64,000 nucleotides of DNA. Source: Bacillota bacterium. Lineage in GTDB: Bacteria; Bacillota; Clostridia; Christensenellales; SZUA-584. This document shows, in pieces, positions 41,564 through 50,953 of this stretch; position 1 is the stretch's first letter; each line of letters begins with the position of its first letter. Both the position numbers and the translations under genes were made by a program. Below the pieces are notes generated by a model. It worked only from the letters and a program-made list of their open reading frames with translations, was not told where the DNA came from and ran no database searches. Location: NCBI GenBank assembly GCA_023461435.1, contig JAEYLC010000010.1, positions 62,001 to 126,000 of the forward strand, given 5' to 3'.

Positions 41564-43731
41564 TGACCAAGAAAACAAGCAAAAATAAAATACCCAAGGA
41601 AAGCGGCAAAAACACGCAGACTTCCTTGAAATCGAAAAAAAGACTGCTGTTTTTGATGACGGTGGTCGTCGTGCTTTTTTCTGCGCTTGTCGTGAAGATG
41701 GGACTCATCATATTCGTGCAGGGAGACATGCTGCGCGAAAAGGCGCTCATCCAGCAAACGCGGGACCTCGTGGTCAGCGCGAAGCGCGGCAGCATTGTGG
41801 ACCGCAACGGCAACGTGCTTGCGCAGAGCGCCAACGCCCAAACCGTGGTGCTGCGTCCCGCCGAGGTGAAGAAGGGGAACCCGGAGGAAATTTCCCGGGT
41901 GCTCGCCGAGAAGCTTGGGCTTGTGTATGAAGATGTGCTGAAGCTCGCCACCGACAGCAAGAAGTCGGAAGTGTGGCTCAAACGCCAGGTGGATAACGAC
42001 GTCGCGGATGACTTGAGGGAGCTGAACCTCCCCGGCGTGTATTTTACGATAGATGTGAAGAGGTATTACCCGAACGGCGCGTTTATGACGCAGACGCTTG
42101 GGTTCACATCGGTGGACGGCAACGGCCTTGAAGGGCTGGAAGCGTATTTCGACAAGTATCTGTCGGGGCAGAACGGCATGATCGTGTCTGAGGCCGACAG
42201 AGACGGACGCGAGGTTCCCCTCGGAGAAAAAGCGTATGTCGCGCCTGTGGACGGCTACGATGTGGTATTGACCGTCGACGAGGTGATACAAAGCTTCCTT
42301 GAAAAGTCGCTTGAGGAAGCCATGGTTCAGCAAAACGCGCTCGGCGCGTGGGGCATCGTGATGGATCCGATGACGGGCGGCATACTCGCGCTCGGGAGCT
42401 ATCCCGATTACGATCTCAATACGCCACCCCGGGACGATATGGAGAAGCTCACGGAGCTGTCGCGCAACAAGGTGATCACAGACGTGTATGAACCGGGTTC
42501 CACGTTCAAAGCCGTGACATGCGCCTCGGCTCTCGACAGCGGCGCCATTACCACGGAGGAGACATTTGACTGCTCGGGCAGTTACCCCGTAGAAGGACAG
42601 CCGATCAAGTGCTGGCGATACCCGCGCGGGCATGGGCATCAGGACCTTTACAAGGCAGTGCAGAACTCGTGCAACGTGGCCTTCATGCAGATGGGCCTTA
42701 AAATGGGCACGGAAACGTTCTACGATTATATCTACAAGTTCGGCTTCGGCCAGAACACAGGGATCACATACCCTGCCGACCAGGGCGGTATCGTCATGGG
42801 AGAAAAATATGTGCGAAACAGTGACCTCGCTCGAATTGCGTTCGGGCAATCTATAGCCGTGACACCATTGCAATTGATCTCCTCATTCAGTGCGGTGGTG
42901 AACGGCGGTTTTTTATACAAACCGATGCTGGTCAAGGGAATCACGGACAGCAGCGGTAACTATATTAAAGAGTTTGAGCCCACTGTGGTGTCTTCGCCCA
43001 TAAAGCCCGAGACGTCCGCCACGATGCGCAGCATACTCGAAAGCGTTGTCACCGAAGGCAGCGGCAAGAACGCCTACATTCCGGGCTACCGCGTCGGCGG
43101 AAAAACGGGCACGGCACAGAAGTACGACGAGAACCATCAGGTGATGACAGGCAAGCACATCGCGTCGTTTATCGGCTTCGCGCCCGCGGACGACCCGAAG
43201 CTCTGTGTGCTGATCATCGTGGATGAGCCGACCGTGCCGATCGATTTCGGCAGCGTCGTCGCCGCGCCGTATGTGAAGAACGTGCTGCTGGAATCGCTTC
43301 AATACATGGGCGTGGAGCCCGACTACACGCAGGTCGCGGCGTCCGCTCAGCAGACTGTGCCGAACCTTGTGAATATGGACGGCGATGCGGCGGCGGTGAC
43401 GCTCGATGCGCTGCATCTCAAATACATATACAACGGAACAGGTACGGTGACGAATCAACTGCCCGCGCCCGAAACGCTGGTGGACGAAGGCACGACCGTG
43501 TGTCTTTATATGTCCCAGCCGGATACCGTCGATTTTACAGGCAAGATCGAGGTGCCGGACCTTACCGGCAAGACGATCATGGAAGCGTCGCAGATACTTG
43601 AAGACTGTCATTTAACGCTTGGCATCTCAGGAACCGGTACGGCTGTCTATCAAAATCCCGCAGCGAAAGAGCTTGTTGACCCGGGGACCAAGATAATGGT
43701 GGATTTCACCGGCTCGGCAAATACAGGATAA
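41563..43731 (+). CDS. Penicillin-binding protein (FtsI/SpoVD type) with two PASTA domains
   Basis: A 722-residue class B PBP, a peptidoglycan transpeptidase. An N-terminal membrane helix (LLFLMTVVVVLFSALVVKMGLI) and a dimerisation domain (RGSIVDRNGNVLAQS) precede the transpeptidase domain. Its active site is intact: STFK with Ser near 313 and Lys 316, SCN in VQNSCNVAF, and KTG near 514 in VGGKTGTAQ. Two PASTA domains follow at about 595-655 and 660-722. This layout is that of B. subtilis SpoVD and PBP2B. With only one such gene in the cluster I cannot tell vegetative division from spore cortex use. A strong hairpin follows. Confidence 0.93.
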   Translation: MTKKTSKNKIPKESGKNTQTSLKSKKRLLFLMTVVVVLFSALVVKMGLIIFVQGDMLREKALIQQTRDLVVSAKRGSIVDRNGNVLAQSANAQTVVLRPAEVKKGNPEEISRVLAEKLGLVYEDVLKLATDSKKSEVWLKRQVDNDVADDLRELNLPGVYFTIDVKRYYPNGAFMTQTLGFTSVDGNGLEGLEAYFDKYLSGQNGMIVSEADRDGREVPLGEKAYVAPVDGYDVVLTVDEVIQSFLEKSLEEAMVQQNALGAWGIVMDPMTGGILALGSYPDYDLNTPPRDDMEKLTELSRNKVITDVYEPGSTFKAVTCASALDSGAITTEETFDCSGSYPVEGQPIKCWRYPRGHGHQDLYKAVQNSCNVAFMQMGLKMGTETFYDYIYKFGFGQNTGITYPADQGGIVMGEKYVRNSDLARIAFGQSIAVTPLQLISSFSAVVNGGFLYKPMLVKGITDSSGNYIKEFEPTVVSSPIKPETSATMRSILESVVTEGSGKNAYIPGYRVGGKTGTAQKYDENHQVMTGKHIASFIGFAPADDPKLCVLIIVDEPTVPIDFGSVVAAPYVKNVLLESLQYMGVEPDYTQVAASAQQTVPNLVNMDGDAAAVTLDALHLKYIYNGTGTVTNQLPAPETLVDEGTTVCLYMSQPDTVDFTGKIEVPDLTGKTIMEASQILEDCHLTLGISGTGTAVYQNPAAKELVDPGTKIMVDFTGSANTG

Positions 43732-43741
43732 CAGCGAAGAA

Positions 43742-43778
43742 GCCCCGAAAAGCGCCGCTTTTTGGGGCGGCATTTTTT
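43742..43778 (+). terminator. Terminator or attenuator between the PBP gene and murE
   Basis: GCCCCGAAAAGC (43742-43753) pairs with GCTTTTTGGGGC (43757-43768), with one G-U pair. A short alternative stem, GCCGC/GCGGC (43754-43758 with 43767-43771), directly precedes a run of six Ts. The two pairings are mutually exclusive. Confidence 0.65.
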
Positions 43779-43783
43779 ATACG

Positions 43784-43811
43784 TTACATTCTGTCCGCAT
43801 TGTGTTATAAT
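43784..43811 (+). promoter_or_regulatory. Promoter upstream of murE
   Basis: TTACAT (43784-43789), 16 bases, TATAAT (43806-43811). It lies directly after the hairpin and suggests that the murE half of the cluster is a separate transcription unit. Confidence 0.6.
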
Positions 43812-43881
43812 CCATGCGGAATTGCTTTAATACGGGGCCCCCGGAAGGAAAAGCTTTTGGGGTGGATGGGAGGACAACTTA

Positions 43882-45324
43882 TTGAAGCTGGGAGAACTGT
43901 GCGGCAGCGGAATGCGCATTTTGGGGGATGTGCAGACTGAAATCGAAAGCGTGGCTTATGATTCGAGAAAAGTGTGCAAGGGGGCACTCTTTTTCTGCAT
44001 CAGCGGATACAAAACGGACGGACACAGCTATGCGCAGTCGGCGGTCGACAACGGCGCGGCGGCGCTTATGGTCACACGGCCTTTGGATATCGGCGTGCCG
44101 CAGATCGTCGTGGACGACGCGCGCATGGCGATGGCGTATATATCCCGAGAGTTTTACGGCAGGCCCGATGAGCGTCTGACGATGATCGGCATCACGGGCA
44201 CAAAGGGCAAGACGACAACCACCTACATGATCAAATCCGTGATGGAAGCGGCGGGCAGGAAAATGGGGCTCATCGGCACGATCATCAACATGATCGGCTC
44301 CACGGAGCTGCATACCGACCGCACCACGCCCGAATCGCCCGATCTTTTCGCGCTGCTGCGCCAGATGGCCGACGAGAGCTGCGATGCTGTGGTGATGGAG
44401 GTGTCGTCGCACTCGCTCTATTTGGGGCGTGTGGCGGGCATCACGTTCGACGTGGGCGTGTTCACAAACATGTCGCGCGACCACCTCGATTTTCATGAAA
44501 CGTTTGATAACTACATGTCGGCCAAGAAGCTGCTTTTTCATATGACAGCGCATGGCGCCGTCAACGCGGATGACGCGGTGTCGTCGTTCATGATGGAGGG
44601 CATCGATATCGATTGGCTGACTTACGGAATAAAGGAAAAATCGGACATCTATGCGAGAAACATCGAGATCACACCCAAGGGCGTGAGCTTTGACCTGTGC
44701 AGCGTACGCGGCATGATACCGATCGACCTCAACATACCGGGCATTTTCAGCGTGTACAACGCGCTGTCTGCGGCGACCGCCTGCATGCACCTCGGCGTGG
44801 GCCTCGAAACGATCAAAACGGGCCTTGAGGCGATGCCGCGCGTGGCCGGACGTTTTGAGGTGCTCGACACCGGAAACCAGCCGTTCACAATTATACTCGA
44901 TTACGCGCACACACCCGACAGCCTGGAGAATACGCTGTTAACAGTAAAGGGTTTTGCGCGCGGACGGATCATCACAGTGTTTGGCTGCGGCGGCGACCGC
45001 GACCGCGGAAAACGGCCCATGATGGGTGAAATCGCGGGGCGGCTCTCGACGTTTACGGTGATCACGTCGGATAATCCGCGCACGGAAAACCCGTTTGATA
45101 TCATCGCGGAAATTGAGGCGGGCATCAAGAAAGCGGACTGCGAATATGTGAGCATCGAGAACCGGCGCGCCGCCATTCGTTACGCGATACAGAATGCGTA
45201 CCCGGACGACATCATCGTGCTGGCCGGCAAAGGGCATGAGACATATCAGGAGATAAACGGCGTCAAGCACCCCTTTGACGAAAAGATCGTCGTCAAAGAG
45301 CTGCTGAGTGAAAACCTGAAATAA
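43882..45324 (+). CDS. murE: UDP-MurNAc-tripeptide synthetase MurE
   Basis: A 480-residue Mur ligase that adds the third amino acid to the peptidoglycan precursor. The ATP loop GTKGKTTTTY lies near residue 110. The central domain has VMEVSSHSLYLGRV and FTNMSRDHLDFH, and the C-terminal domain has FGCGGDRDRGKRPMM and SDNPRTENP. The DNPRxExP motif is the mark of meso-diaminopimelate-adding enzymes, so the cell wall is probably of the mDAP type. The TTG start at 43882 follows GGGAGG. No murF follows, unlike in most clusters. Confidence 0.95.
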   Translation: MKLGELCGSGMRILGDVQTEIESVAYDSRKVCKGALFFCISGYKTDGHSYAQSAVDNGAAALMVTRPLDIGVPQIVVDDARMAMAYISREFYGRPDERLTMIGITGTKGKTTTTYMIKSVMEAAGRKMGLIGTIINMIGSTELHTDRTTPESPDLFALLRQMADESCDAVVMEVSSHSLYLGRVAGITFDVGVFTNMSRDHLDFHETFDNYMSAKKLLFHMTAHGAVNADDAVSSFMMEGIDIDWLTYGIKEKSDIYARNIEITPKGVSFDLCSVRGMIPIDLNIPGIFSVYNALSAATACMHLGVGLETIKTGLEAMPRVAGRFEVLDTGNQPFTIILDYAHTPDSLENTLLTVKGFARGRIITVFGCGGDRDRGKRPMMGEIAGRLSTFTVITSDNPRTENPFDIIAEIEAGIKKADCEYVSIENRRAAIRYAIQNAYPDDIIVLAGKGHETYQEINGVKHPFDEKIVVKELLSENLK

Positions 45325-45356
45325 TAACAAATGGCATACGGGAGAGATAAGGCGAT

Positions 45357-46355
45357 ATGGATATCATCATTTACTCGGTGCTCACTGCGTTTTTCGTCGC
45401 ATTGGCAGCGGGATATGTAGGGGTGCCGCTGCTGAAAAGGCTGAAATTCGGCCAGCAGATCAGAGACGACGGCCCTCAGACACATCTTAGCAAGGCGGGC
45501 ACGCCGACGATGGGCGGCCTTATTATTCTTGTCGGACTTTTTGCGGCTTCGCTGATTTTTGCGCGGGGCAGCTATGATTATATGTGGTTTGCGCTGGGCG
45601 TAACGCTCGGCTTCGGGCTGATCGGCCTGATGGATGATCTGATCATCGTGCTCAAAAAGCGCTCTCTCGGGCTCAAAGCTTATCAAAAGATCATCGGACA
45701 GCTTGGTATCGCGCTGATCGTGGCGTTTTTTGCATACAACAACCCTGCGATCGGCTCCAAGCTGATCGTGCCGTTCTTCGGCGTGGAGTGGGATCTCGGC
45801 GTCTGGTACATTCCGTTTACCGTGATCGCCGTGGTGTTGATCGTCAACAGCGTGAACTTAACCGACGGCCTCGACGGCCTCGCCTCAGGCGTGGTGCTGA
45901 TCAATACCGCGACCTATGCGCTGATCTTCTTTGGCATGTACGAGCTGTTTACGGCGGGCGGGCAGACGCTCGCGGCGGCGGGCACCAGCAATATGATGGT
46001 GTTCTCGGCGGCGGTGACGGGCGCGTGCCTTGGGTTCCTGCGCTTCAACACGTATCCGGCCAAGGTATTTATGGGCGACACCGGCTCACTCGCGCTCGGC
46101 GGCGCCGTATCTGTGATCGGCGTGGTCTCCCGCCTGCAGCTGCTGATGATCATCACGGGCTTTATGGTGCTGATGTCGGCCATCTCGGTGATCCTTCAGG
46201 TCGGGTCGTACAAAACGCGCAAGAAGCGCATTTTCAAGATGGCGCCGCTGCATCACCATTTTGAGCTCAAAGGCATGCCTGAAACAAGAATCGTTGCCTT
46301 TTACTATATGATCACCATCATACTGTGCCTGGTGGGCATACTGGCGGTCAATTAG
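45357..46355 (+). CDS. mraY: Phospho-N-acetylmuramoyl-pentapeptide transferase MraY
   Basis: A 332-residue, ten-helix membrane enzyme that transfers the Park nucleotide to undecaprenyl phosphate, forming lipid I. Family motifs: AGTPTMGG near residue 45, LMDDLI near 92, the NLTDGLDGLASG stretch near 170, FMGDTGSLALGG near 240 and PLHHHFELKG near 300. The catalytic aspartates and His cluster are present. It sits between murE and murD as usual, apart from the absence of murF. Confidence 0.96.
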   Translation: MDIIIYSVLTAFFVALAAGYVGVPLLKRLKFGQQIRDDGPQTHLSKAGTPTMGGLIILVGLFAASLIFARGSYDYMWFALGVTLGFGLIGLMDDLIIVLKKRSLGLKAYQKIIGQLGIALIVAFFAYNNPAIGSKLIVPFFGVEWDLGVWYIPFTVIAVVLIVNSVNLTDGLDGLASGVVLINTATYALIFFGMYELFTAGGQTLAAAGTSNMMVFSAAVTGACLGFLRFNTYPAKVFMGDTGSLALGGAVSVIGVVSRLQLLMIITGFMVLMSAISVILQVGSYKTRKKRIFKMAPLHHHFELKGMPETRIVAFYYMITIILCLVGILAVN

Positions 46356-46363
46356 GAGGAAGC

Positions 46364-47716
46364 ATGGATTACAAAGGGAAAAAAGTCATGGTGGTCGGCA
46401 TGGCCAAAAGCGGCCTTGCCAGCGCGCGTCTGCTGCTCGATGTGGGCGCTAAGGTCGTGCTGTACGACATGAAAACGGCGGACCAGTTTCCGGACGGGAC
46501 TTTCGATGAGTTTGAAGGACGGGCGGAGCTCGCGCTTGGCGCGGACGCCGGTGCCGCGGCGAAAAGCTGTGACGCGCTTGTGCTGAGCCCCGGCGTGCCC
46601 ACAAATCTTGGCTTTATCACGCAGGCGAGGGCAGACGGCAAGAGCGTCATCGGGGAGATCGAGCTCGGCTTCTTGTATTCGCAGGCCGAATTCGTGGCCA
46701 TCACGGGCACAAACGGCAAGACCACAACCACGGCGCTCACGGGCGAGATATTCAAAAACGCGGGGTTTGTCACGCATGTGCTCGGCAACATCGGCGTGCC
46801 GATCGCGGGTGAGGCGCTGAAAACAAAAAAGGGCGATATCGTGGTGGCGGAAACAGCCGCTTTGCAGCTCGATACCATCGACACATACCGCCCGCACGCA
46901 TGCACGGTGCTCAACGTGACGGAAGACCATTTGAACCGCTATATCACGATGGAAAACTACACGGCGGCCAAGGAACTCATATTCAAGAACCAGACGCCTG
47001 CTGATTTTTGTGTGCTCAATTACGACAATGCGATCACGCGCGCGATGGAGGGCAACCAAAAATCCAAAGTAATTTGGTTTTCGCGGAAAGTTCCGCTTCC
47101 CAGCGGCGTATCTATAGAAGAAGGGCGCATTGTCAGCAAAGAGGCGGGCGGTGTTCATGCGATCTGCCGTCCCGAGGAGATCAATATACCGGGGCTTCAC
47201 AATCTCGAAAACGCGCTTGCGGCGACCGCGCTCGCACGCTGTTACGGCATTGCCGAAAGCGTGATACGCGATACGCTGATGACGTTCCCGGGGGTGGAGC
47301 ACAGGATCGAGTTCGTGCGTGAGCTTGATGGTATCCGCTACATCAACGATTCAAAGGGAACCAATCCGGACGCCACGGAGAAGGCGGCTGACGCGATGAC
47401 ACGGCCCACCGTGCTCATATTGGGCGGCTACGATAAGAAGAACAGCTTTGTTTCCCTGTTTGAAGGGTTCGGGCCGCTGATCAGGTACGTTGTCGCGATC
47501 GGCGCGACGCAGCAAAAGATTATGAGCGACGCAAAAACTGCGGGGTTTGGCAGCATCTGTACGGCGGACAGCTTTGAAGAGGCTGTTCAAAAAGCGCGCG
47601 GCCTTGCCGCGGACGGCTGGAATGTGCTGCTGTCTCCCGCATGCGCGAGTTACGATATGTTCAGCGATTTTGAACAGAGAGGAAGAGTTTTTAAAGACAT
47701 CGTCAATGCGTTTTAG
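46364..47716 (+). CDS. murD: UDP-MurNAc-L-alanine:D-glutamate ligase MurD
   Basis: A 450-residue Mur ligase. An N-terminal Rossmann-like domain (VMVVGMAKSGLASARLLL) is followed by the ATP loop AITGTNGKTTTTALTGEI near 115. The central domain has LNVTEDHLNRY and the C-terminal domain begins GVEHRIEFV, with INDSKGTNPDAT and LGGYDKK. The ATG at 46364 has TTAGGAGG directly behind the mraY stop. The frame is open further upstream into mraY, but no better start exists. It is followed nine bases later by the FtsW/SpoVE gene. Confidence 0.96.
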   Translation: MDYKGKKVMVVGMAKSGLASARLLLDVGAKVVLYDMKTADQFPDGTFDEFEGRAELALGADAGAAAKSCDALVLSPGVPTNLGFITQARADGKSVIGEIELGFLYSQAEFVAITGTNGKTTTTALTGEIFKNAGFVTHVLGNIGVPIAGEALKTKKGDIVVAETAALQLDTIDTYRPHACTVLNVTEDHLNRYITMENYTAAKELIFKNQTPADFCVLNYDNAITRAMEGNQKSKVIWFSRKVPLPSGVSIEEGRIVSKEAGGVHAICRPEEINIPGLHNLENALAATALARCYGIAESVIRDTLMTFPGVEHRIEFVRELDGIRYINDSKGTNPDATEKAADAMTRPTVLILGGYDKKNSFVSLFEGFGPLIRYVVAIGATQQKIMSDAKTAGFGSICTADSFEEAVQKARGLAADGWNVLLSPACASYDMFSDFEQRGRVFKDIVNAF

Positions 47717-47724
47717 GGGGAAGC

Positions 47725-48831
47725 ATGGCCAAACGATCCATTGATTATCCGCTTTTGGTTGTCACATTGATACTCGTGATGTTTGGCATACTGATGGTTT
47801 TCAGCGCGAGCTACTATTACGCGGAGAACAGCTCAAATACGCAGAACGACGCGCTGTTTTACTTCTGGAAGCAAATCAGCGGCGCGGCGATGGGCCTTGT
47901 GGCCCTGATCGCCGGCATGCTGTTCGATTATAACAAATTCAAGAAACTGCGCTTTGTGATACTCGGCATCGGCTTTCTGCTGATGCTGCTTGTGTTTGTA
48001 CCCGGCATCGGCATCGAAAGAAACGGGTCGCACCGCTGGGTGAACCTGGTCATACTCGATCTGCAGTCTATCGAAGTCTTAAAGTTTGCGATTATCATAT
48101 TCATGGCGGCGGGCATTTCCATCAATCATGAAAAGATGAGACAGTTTAAGTACGGCATGGCGCCGTATCTTGTGCTGCTGATGATGGCCGCGGTGTTGCT
48201 CTATTTTCAGCCCAATTTCAGCGCGGTGGTTACGCTCGCGCTTGTGATGTTTGCGATGATGCTGGTGGGCGGGGCGAACCTTGTGCACTTCGGCATTATG
48301 GGCGCTGCCGGCATCGGCGGCGGCGCGCTTGCGATGGTCGCAACGCAGTACCGCATGGACAGAATATTCGCGTTTATGGATCCGTGGAAATACGCGGGCG
48401 ATGAAAGCTATCAGCTTGTCCAGTCGCTGTACTCCATCGGCTCGGGCGGGTTTTTCGGCCTCGGCCTCGGGAACTCGCGCCAGAAATATCTTTATCTTCC
48501 TTACATGGAGTCGGACTGCATATTCGCGATCATCGTGGAAGAGCTCGGTTTTTTCGGCGGTCTGCTCGTGCTCCTCGCCTTTGGGATACTGATATGGCGC
48601 GGCGTCCGCATCGCGCTGCGCGCGCCCAATATGTTCGGGACGATGCTCGCGACGGGCATCACGGCGCTGATCGCGATACAGGTTTTCATCAACATCGGCG
48701 TGGTGACCGGCCTTGTGCCGCCGACGGGCGTTGTGCTGCCGTTTATCAGCGCGGGACGTACCTCCCTGATCATGTTCATGGGCTGTATCGGCGTCTTGCT
48801 CAACATATCCAAACAGTCACACACGGCGTAA
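47725..48831 (+). CDS. SEDS peptidoglycan polymerase FtsW/SpoVE
   Basis: A 368-residue membrane protein with about ten helices, of the SEDS family of glycan-strand polymerases that work with class B PBPs. Family marks include MVFSASYYYA in the first loop, RWVNL (as HRWVNLVILDLQSIEV), a long loop with SYQLVQSLYSIGSGGFFGLGLGNSRQKYLYLP, and SDCIFAIIVEELGFFGG. The ending contains TGLVPPTGVVLPFISAGRTSLI. GGGGGAAG precedes the ATG. The partner is probably the PASTA PBP upstream. murG is absent after this gene. Confidence 0.94.
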   Translation: MAKRSIDYPLLVVTLILVMFGILMVFSASYYYAENSSNTQNDALFYFWKQISGAAMGLVALIAGMLFDYNKFKKLRFVILGIGFLLMLLVFVPGIGIERNGSHRWVNLVILDLQSIEVLKFAIIIFMAAGISINHEKMRQFKYGMAPYLVLLMMAAVLLYFQPNFSAVVTLALVMFAMMLVGGANLVHFGIMGAAGIGGGALAMVATQYRMDRIFAFMDPWKYAGDESYQLVQSLYSIGSGGFFGLGLGNSRQKYLYLPYMESDCIFAIIVEELGFFGGLLVLLAFGILIWRGVRIALRAPNMFGTMLATGITALIAIQVFINIGVVTGLVPPTGVVLPFISAGRTSLIMFMGCIGVLLNISKQSHTA

Positions 48832-48898
48832 AAGCACCAATTGGCCTCATCGGCATAAGATATTACTATGTGATAGATGATATGCGGGGGAGGCCATT

Positions 48899-50152
48899 AT
48901 GGCAAAATTGATTATAAACGGCGGTTCAAGGCTGGAGGGCGAAATCGCAGTTCAGGGTGCGAAAAACGCTGCGCTTCCTGTCTTTGCGGCTGCCCTGCTG
49001 ACTGAAGAACCAGTCATCATATATAACTGGCCGGCAATTTCGGATGTGTATTATATGCTCTCAATACTTGAACACATCGGCGCATACGTAAACTTTGAAA
49101 AAGACCGTCTGGTGATTGATACGCGGCGCGCGCTGCGCTGGGAAATGCCCGACAGGCTGGCCAAAGAGATTCGATCATCGATATTCATGATGGGGCCCAT
49201 ACTTGCGCGCTTTCGCATGGCGAGGTTTACTTACCCCGGCGGATGCGAAATCGGCAGCAGGCCTATCGATCTGCACTTAAGGGGCCTTCGAAGCCTGGGC
49301 GTCAATATCACCGAAGCGGGCGGGCATATCATGTGCGAGGGCAGAAAGCTCAAAGGCGGCGATGTCCATCTTGATTATCCGAGCGTGGGAGCCACGGAAA
49401 ATCTGATGATGGCGGCGGCGCTCGCACCGGGCAATACGGTCATCAGAAACGCGGCGAGAGAGCCTGAAATCGTCGAGCTGCAGAACGTCATCAATCAGAT
49501 GGGCGGCAATGTGAACGGCGCTGGGACGAGCACGGTGACCATTGAGGGCAAGAGCCATCTCGGCGGGTTTTCATATACATGCATGCCCGACAGAATCGTG
49601 GCAGGCACGTTTATGACGGCGGCTGTGATTACCAACGGAAAAATTACGGTCAAGAATATCATCCCGGAGCATCTGTTTGCCATCACGGCCAAGCTCAGAG
49701 AAGCCGGTGCGAAGGTCGATGTTTTTGATGATGCGATCACGGTGACGGGGCAGGGCCGCCCGAGAGAGATGCATCTGATCGAAACCGGGCCGTATCCCGG
49801 GTTCCCGACGGATATGCAGGCGCAAATGTGCACAGCGGCCAGCATCGCCAAGGGCACCAGCATCATTGTGGAAAGCGTATTCGACAACCGTTTCAAACAT
49901 GTGACCGAGCTGCAAAGGATGGGCGCAAACATCGTGATTAAGAACAACGTGGCTGTGATCAAAGGCGTGGAAAAGCTGCACGGCGCGGAGGTTACGGCGA
50001 TGGATCTGCGCGGCGGCGCGGCGCTCGTGCTGGCAGGCCTTTGTGCGGATGGCACCACAATCGTGGAGCAGGCCAAGATCATCGACAGGGGATATGAAAC
50101 GTTTGAATCGGAGATGAACCTGCTCGGTGCGGATATCAAAAGAGAGGAGTGA
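48899..50152 (+). CDS. murA: UDP-GlcNAc 1-carboxyvinyltransferase MurA
   Basis: A 417-residue enzyme for the first committed step of peptidoglycan synthesis, transfer of enolpyruvate to UDP-GlcNAc. Conserved segments: VQGAKNAALPVFAAALL near residue 20, RSSIFMMGPILARF near 93, PGGCEIGSRPIDLHLRGL with the catalytic Cys of the fosfomycin-sensitive type near 118, and FPTDMQAQM near 305. Its start has GGGGGAGG. Its position in the dcw cluster replaces the murG site. Confidence 0.96.
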   Translation: MAKLIINGGSRLEGEIAVQGAKNAALPVFAAALLTEEPVIIYNWPAISDVYYMLSILEHIGAYVNFEKDRLVIDTRRALRWEMPDRLAKEIRSSIFMMGPILARFRMARFTYPGGCEIGSRPIDLHLRGLRSLGVNITEAGGHIMCEGRKLKGGDVHLDYPSVGATENLMMAAALAPGNTVIRNAAREPEIVELQNVINQMGGNVNGAGTSTVTIEGKSHLGGFSYTCMPDRIVAGTFMTAAVITNGKITVKNIIPEHLFAITAKLREAGAKVDVFDDAITVTGQGRPREMHLIETGPYPGFPTDMQAQMCTAASIAKGTSIIVESVFDNRFKHVTELQRMGANIVIKNNVAVIKGVEKLHGAEVTAMDLRGGAALVLAGLCADGTTIVEQAKIIDRGYETFESEMNLLGADIKREE

Positions 50153-50156
50153 CCGA

Positions 50157-50870
50157 TTGAAAAAGGGCAGAAGGGTATTAACGATCGCAGCGCTGGTGAT
50201 TTTCATCGGCGCACTCGTTTTTGTTGCCTTTGAGCTTTTTCAGGTGAGGATGATCACCGTCGCGGGGTGCGAGACGCGCAGTCAGGACGATATTATCGCG
50301 CTGACCGGGCTTGAGTATAATACGAGCATTTTCGAAGTGGACAAGCAGCAGGTCATGAACAATCTATATGCGGATGCGTATATAAAGCCGGTCGATGTTG
50401 AAATCAAATACCCCGATAATGTGATCATCACGATCGAGGAGAGAAAAGAAGCGGCGCGCATCCAGAAGGACAGCGCCTATATCGTGATTGACCGCGAGGG
50501 TTGGGTGCTGCGCCTTGACGCGCAGGCGGATGAAGCTGCATATCCGCTGGTGACCGGTCTGCCTGCTAATACGGTGCTGGTCGGACAGCAGATCGGAACC
50601 AGCGATACATTCAAAATCGGCGTGCTGACACGCGTGCTTGACGCCTTAAAATCGGCTGAAATTGCGCCGACCGCCATCGACATCTCGCTGGCTGCGGACA
50701 TCGTCATCGAGCTGCCCGACGGTTTGAAGGTGGAGATCGGGGACGACACGGCGCTCGAAGAGAAAATCAAGCTCATGAAAGCGTCACAGAATGAAATCGC
50801 GGGGCTGGGCAAGGCAGGCGGCGTTCTTGATGTGTCATCGGCTAAAAATGCCTACTACAGAGAGAAATAG
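50157..50870 (+). CDS. FtsQ/DivIB-type division protein
   Basis: A 237-residue bitopic protein: a short basic cytoplasmic segment (KKGRR), one membrane helix (VLTIAALVIFIGALVFVAFELF), then a POTRA domain (VRMITVAGCETRSQDDIIALTGL to VIITIEER). A beta domain follows with YIVIDREGWVLR and YPLVTGLP. This order is typical of DivIB, which links FtsL/DivIC to the septal synthase. The TTG at 50157 follows AGAGGAG; upstream in-frame codons lie inside murA. Confidence 0.9.
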   Translation: MKKGRRVLTIAALVIFIGALVFVAFELFQVRMITVAGCETRSQDDIIALTGLEYNTSIFEVDKQQVMNNLYADAYIKPVDVEIKYPDNVIITIEERKEAARIQKDSAYIVIDREGWVLRLDAQADEAAYPLVTGLPANTVLVGQQIGTSDTFKIGVLTRVLDALKSAEIAPTAIDISLAADIVIELPDGLKVEIGDDTALEEKIKLMKASQNEIAGLGKAGGVLDVSSAKNAYYREK

Positions 50871-50880
50871 ATCAAAAATA

Positions 50881-50908
50881 TTGTTATTTATTATAAACAT
50901 GGTATTAT
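50881..50908 (+). promoter_or_regulatory. Candidate promoter upstream of the ftsA-like gene
   Basis: TTGTTA (50881-50886), 16 bases, TATTAT (50903-50908) in an AT-rich stretch. Confidence 0.45.
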
Positions 50909-50953
50909 ATTAATAAAGTGTTCTATTGTTTTTCTGATTTTTAAGGGGATATT

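Noticed and set aside
41533..42873. Minus-strand frame of 446 codons opposite the PBP gene
   Set aside because: Shadow frame; the plus strand carries the STFK and SCN motifs, and KTG further on.
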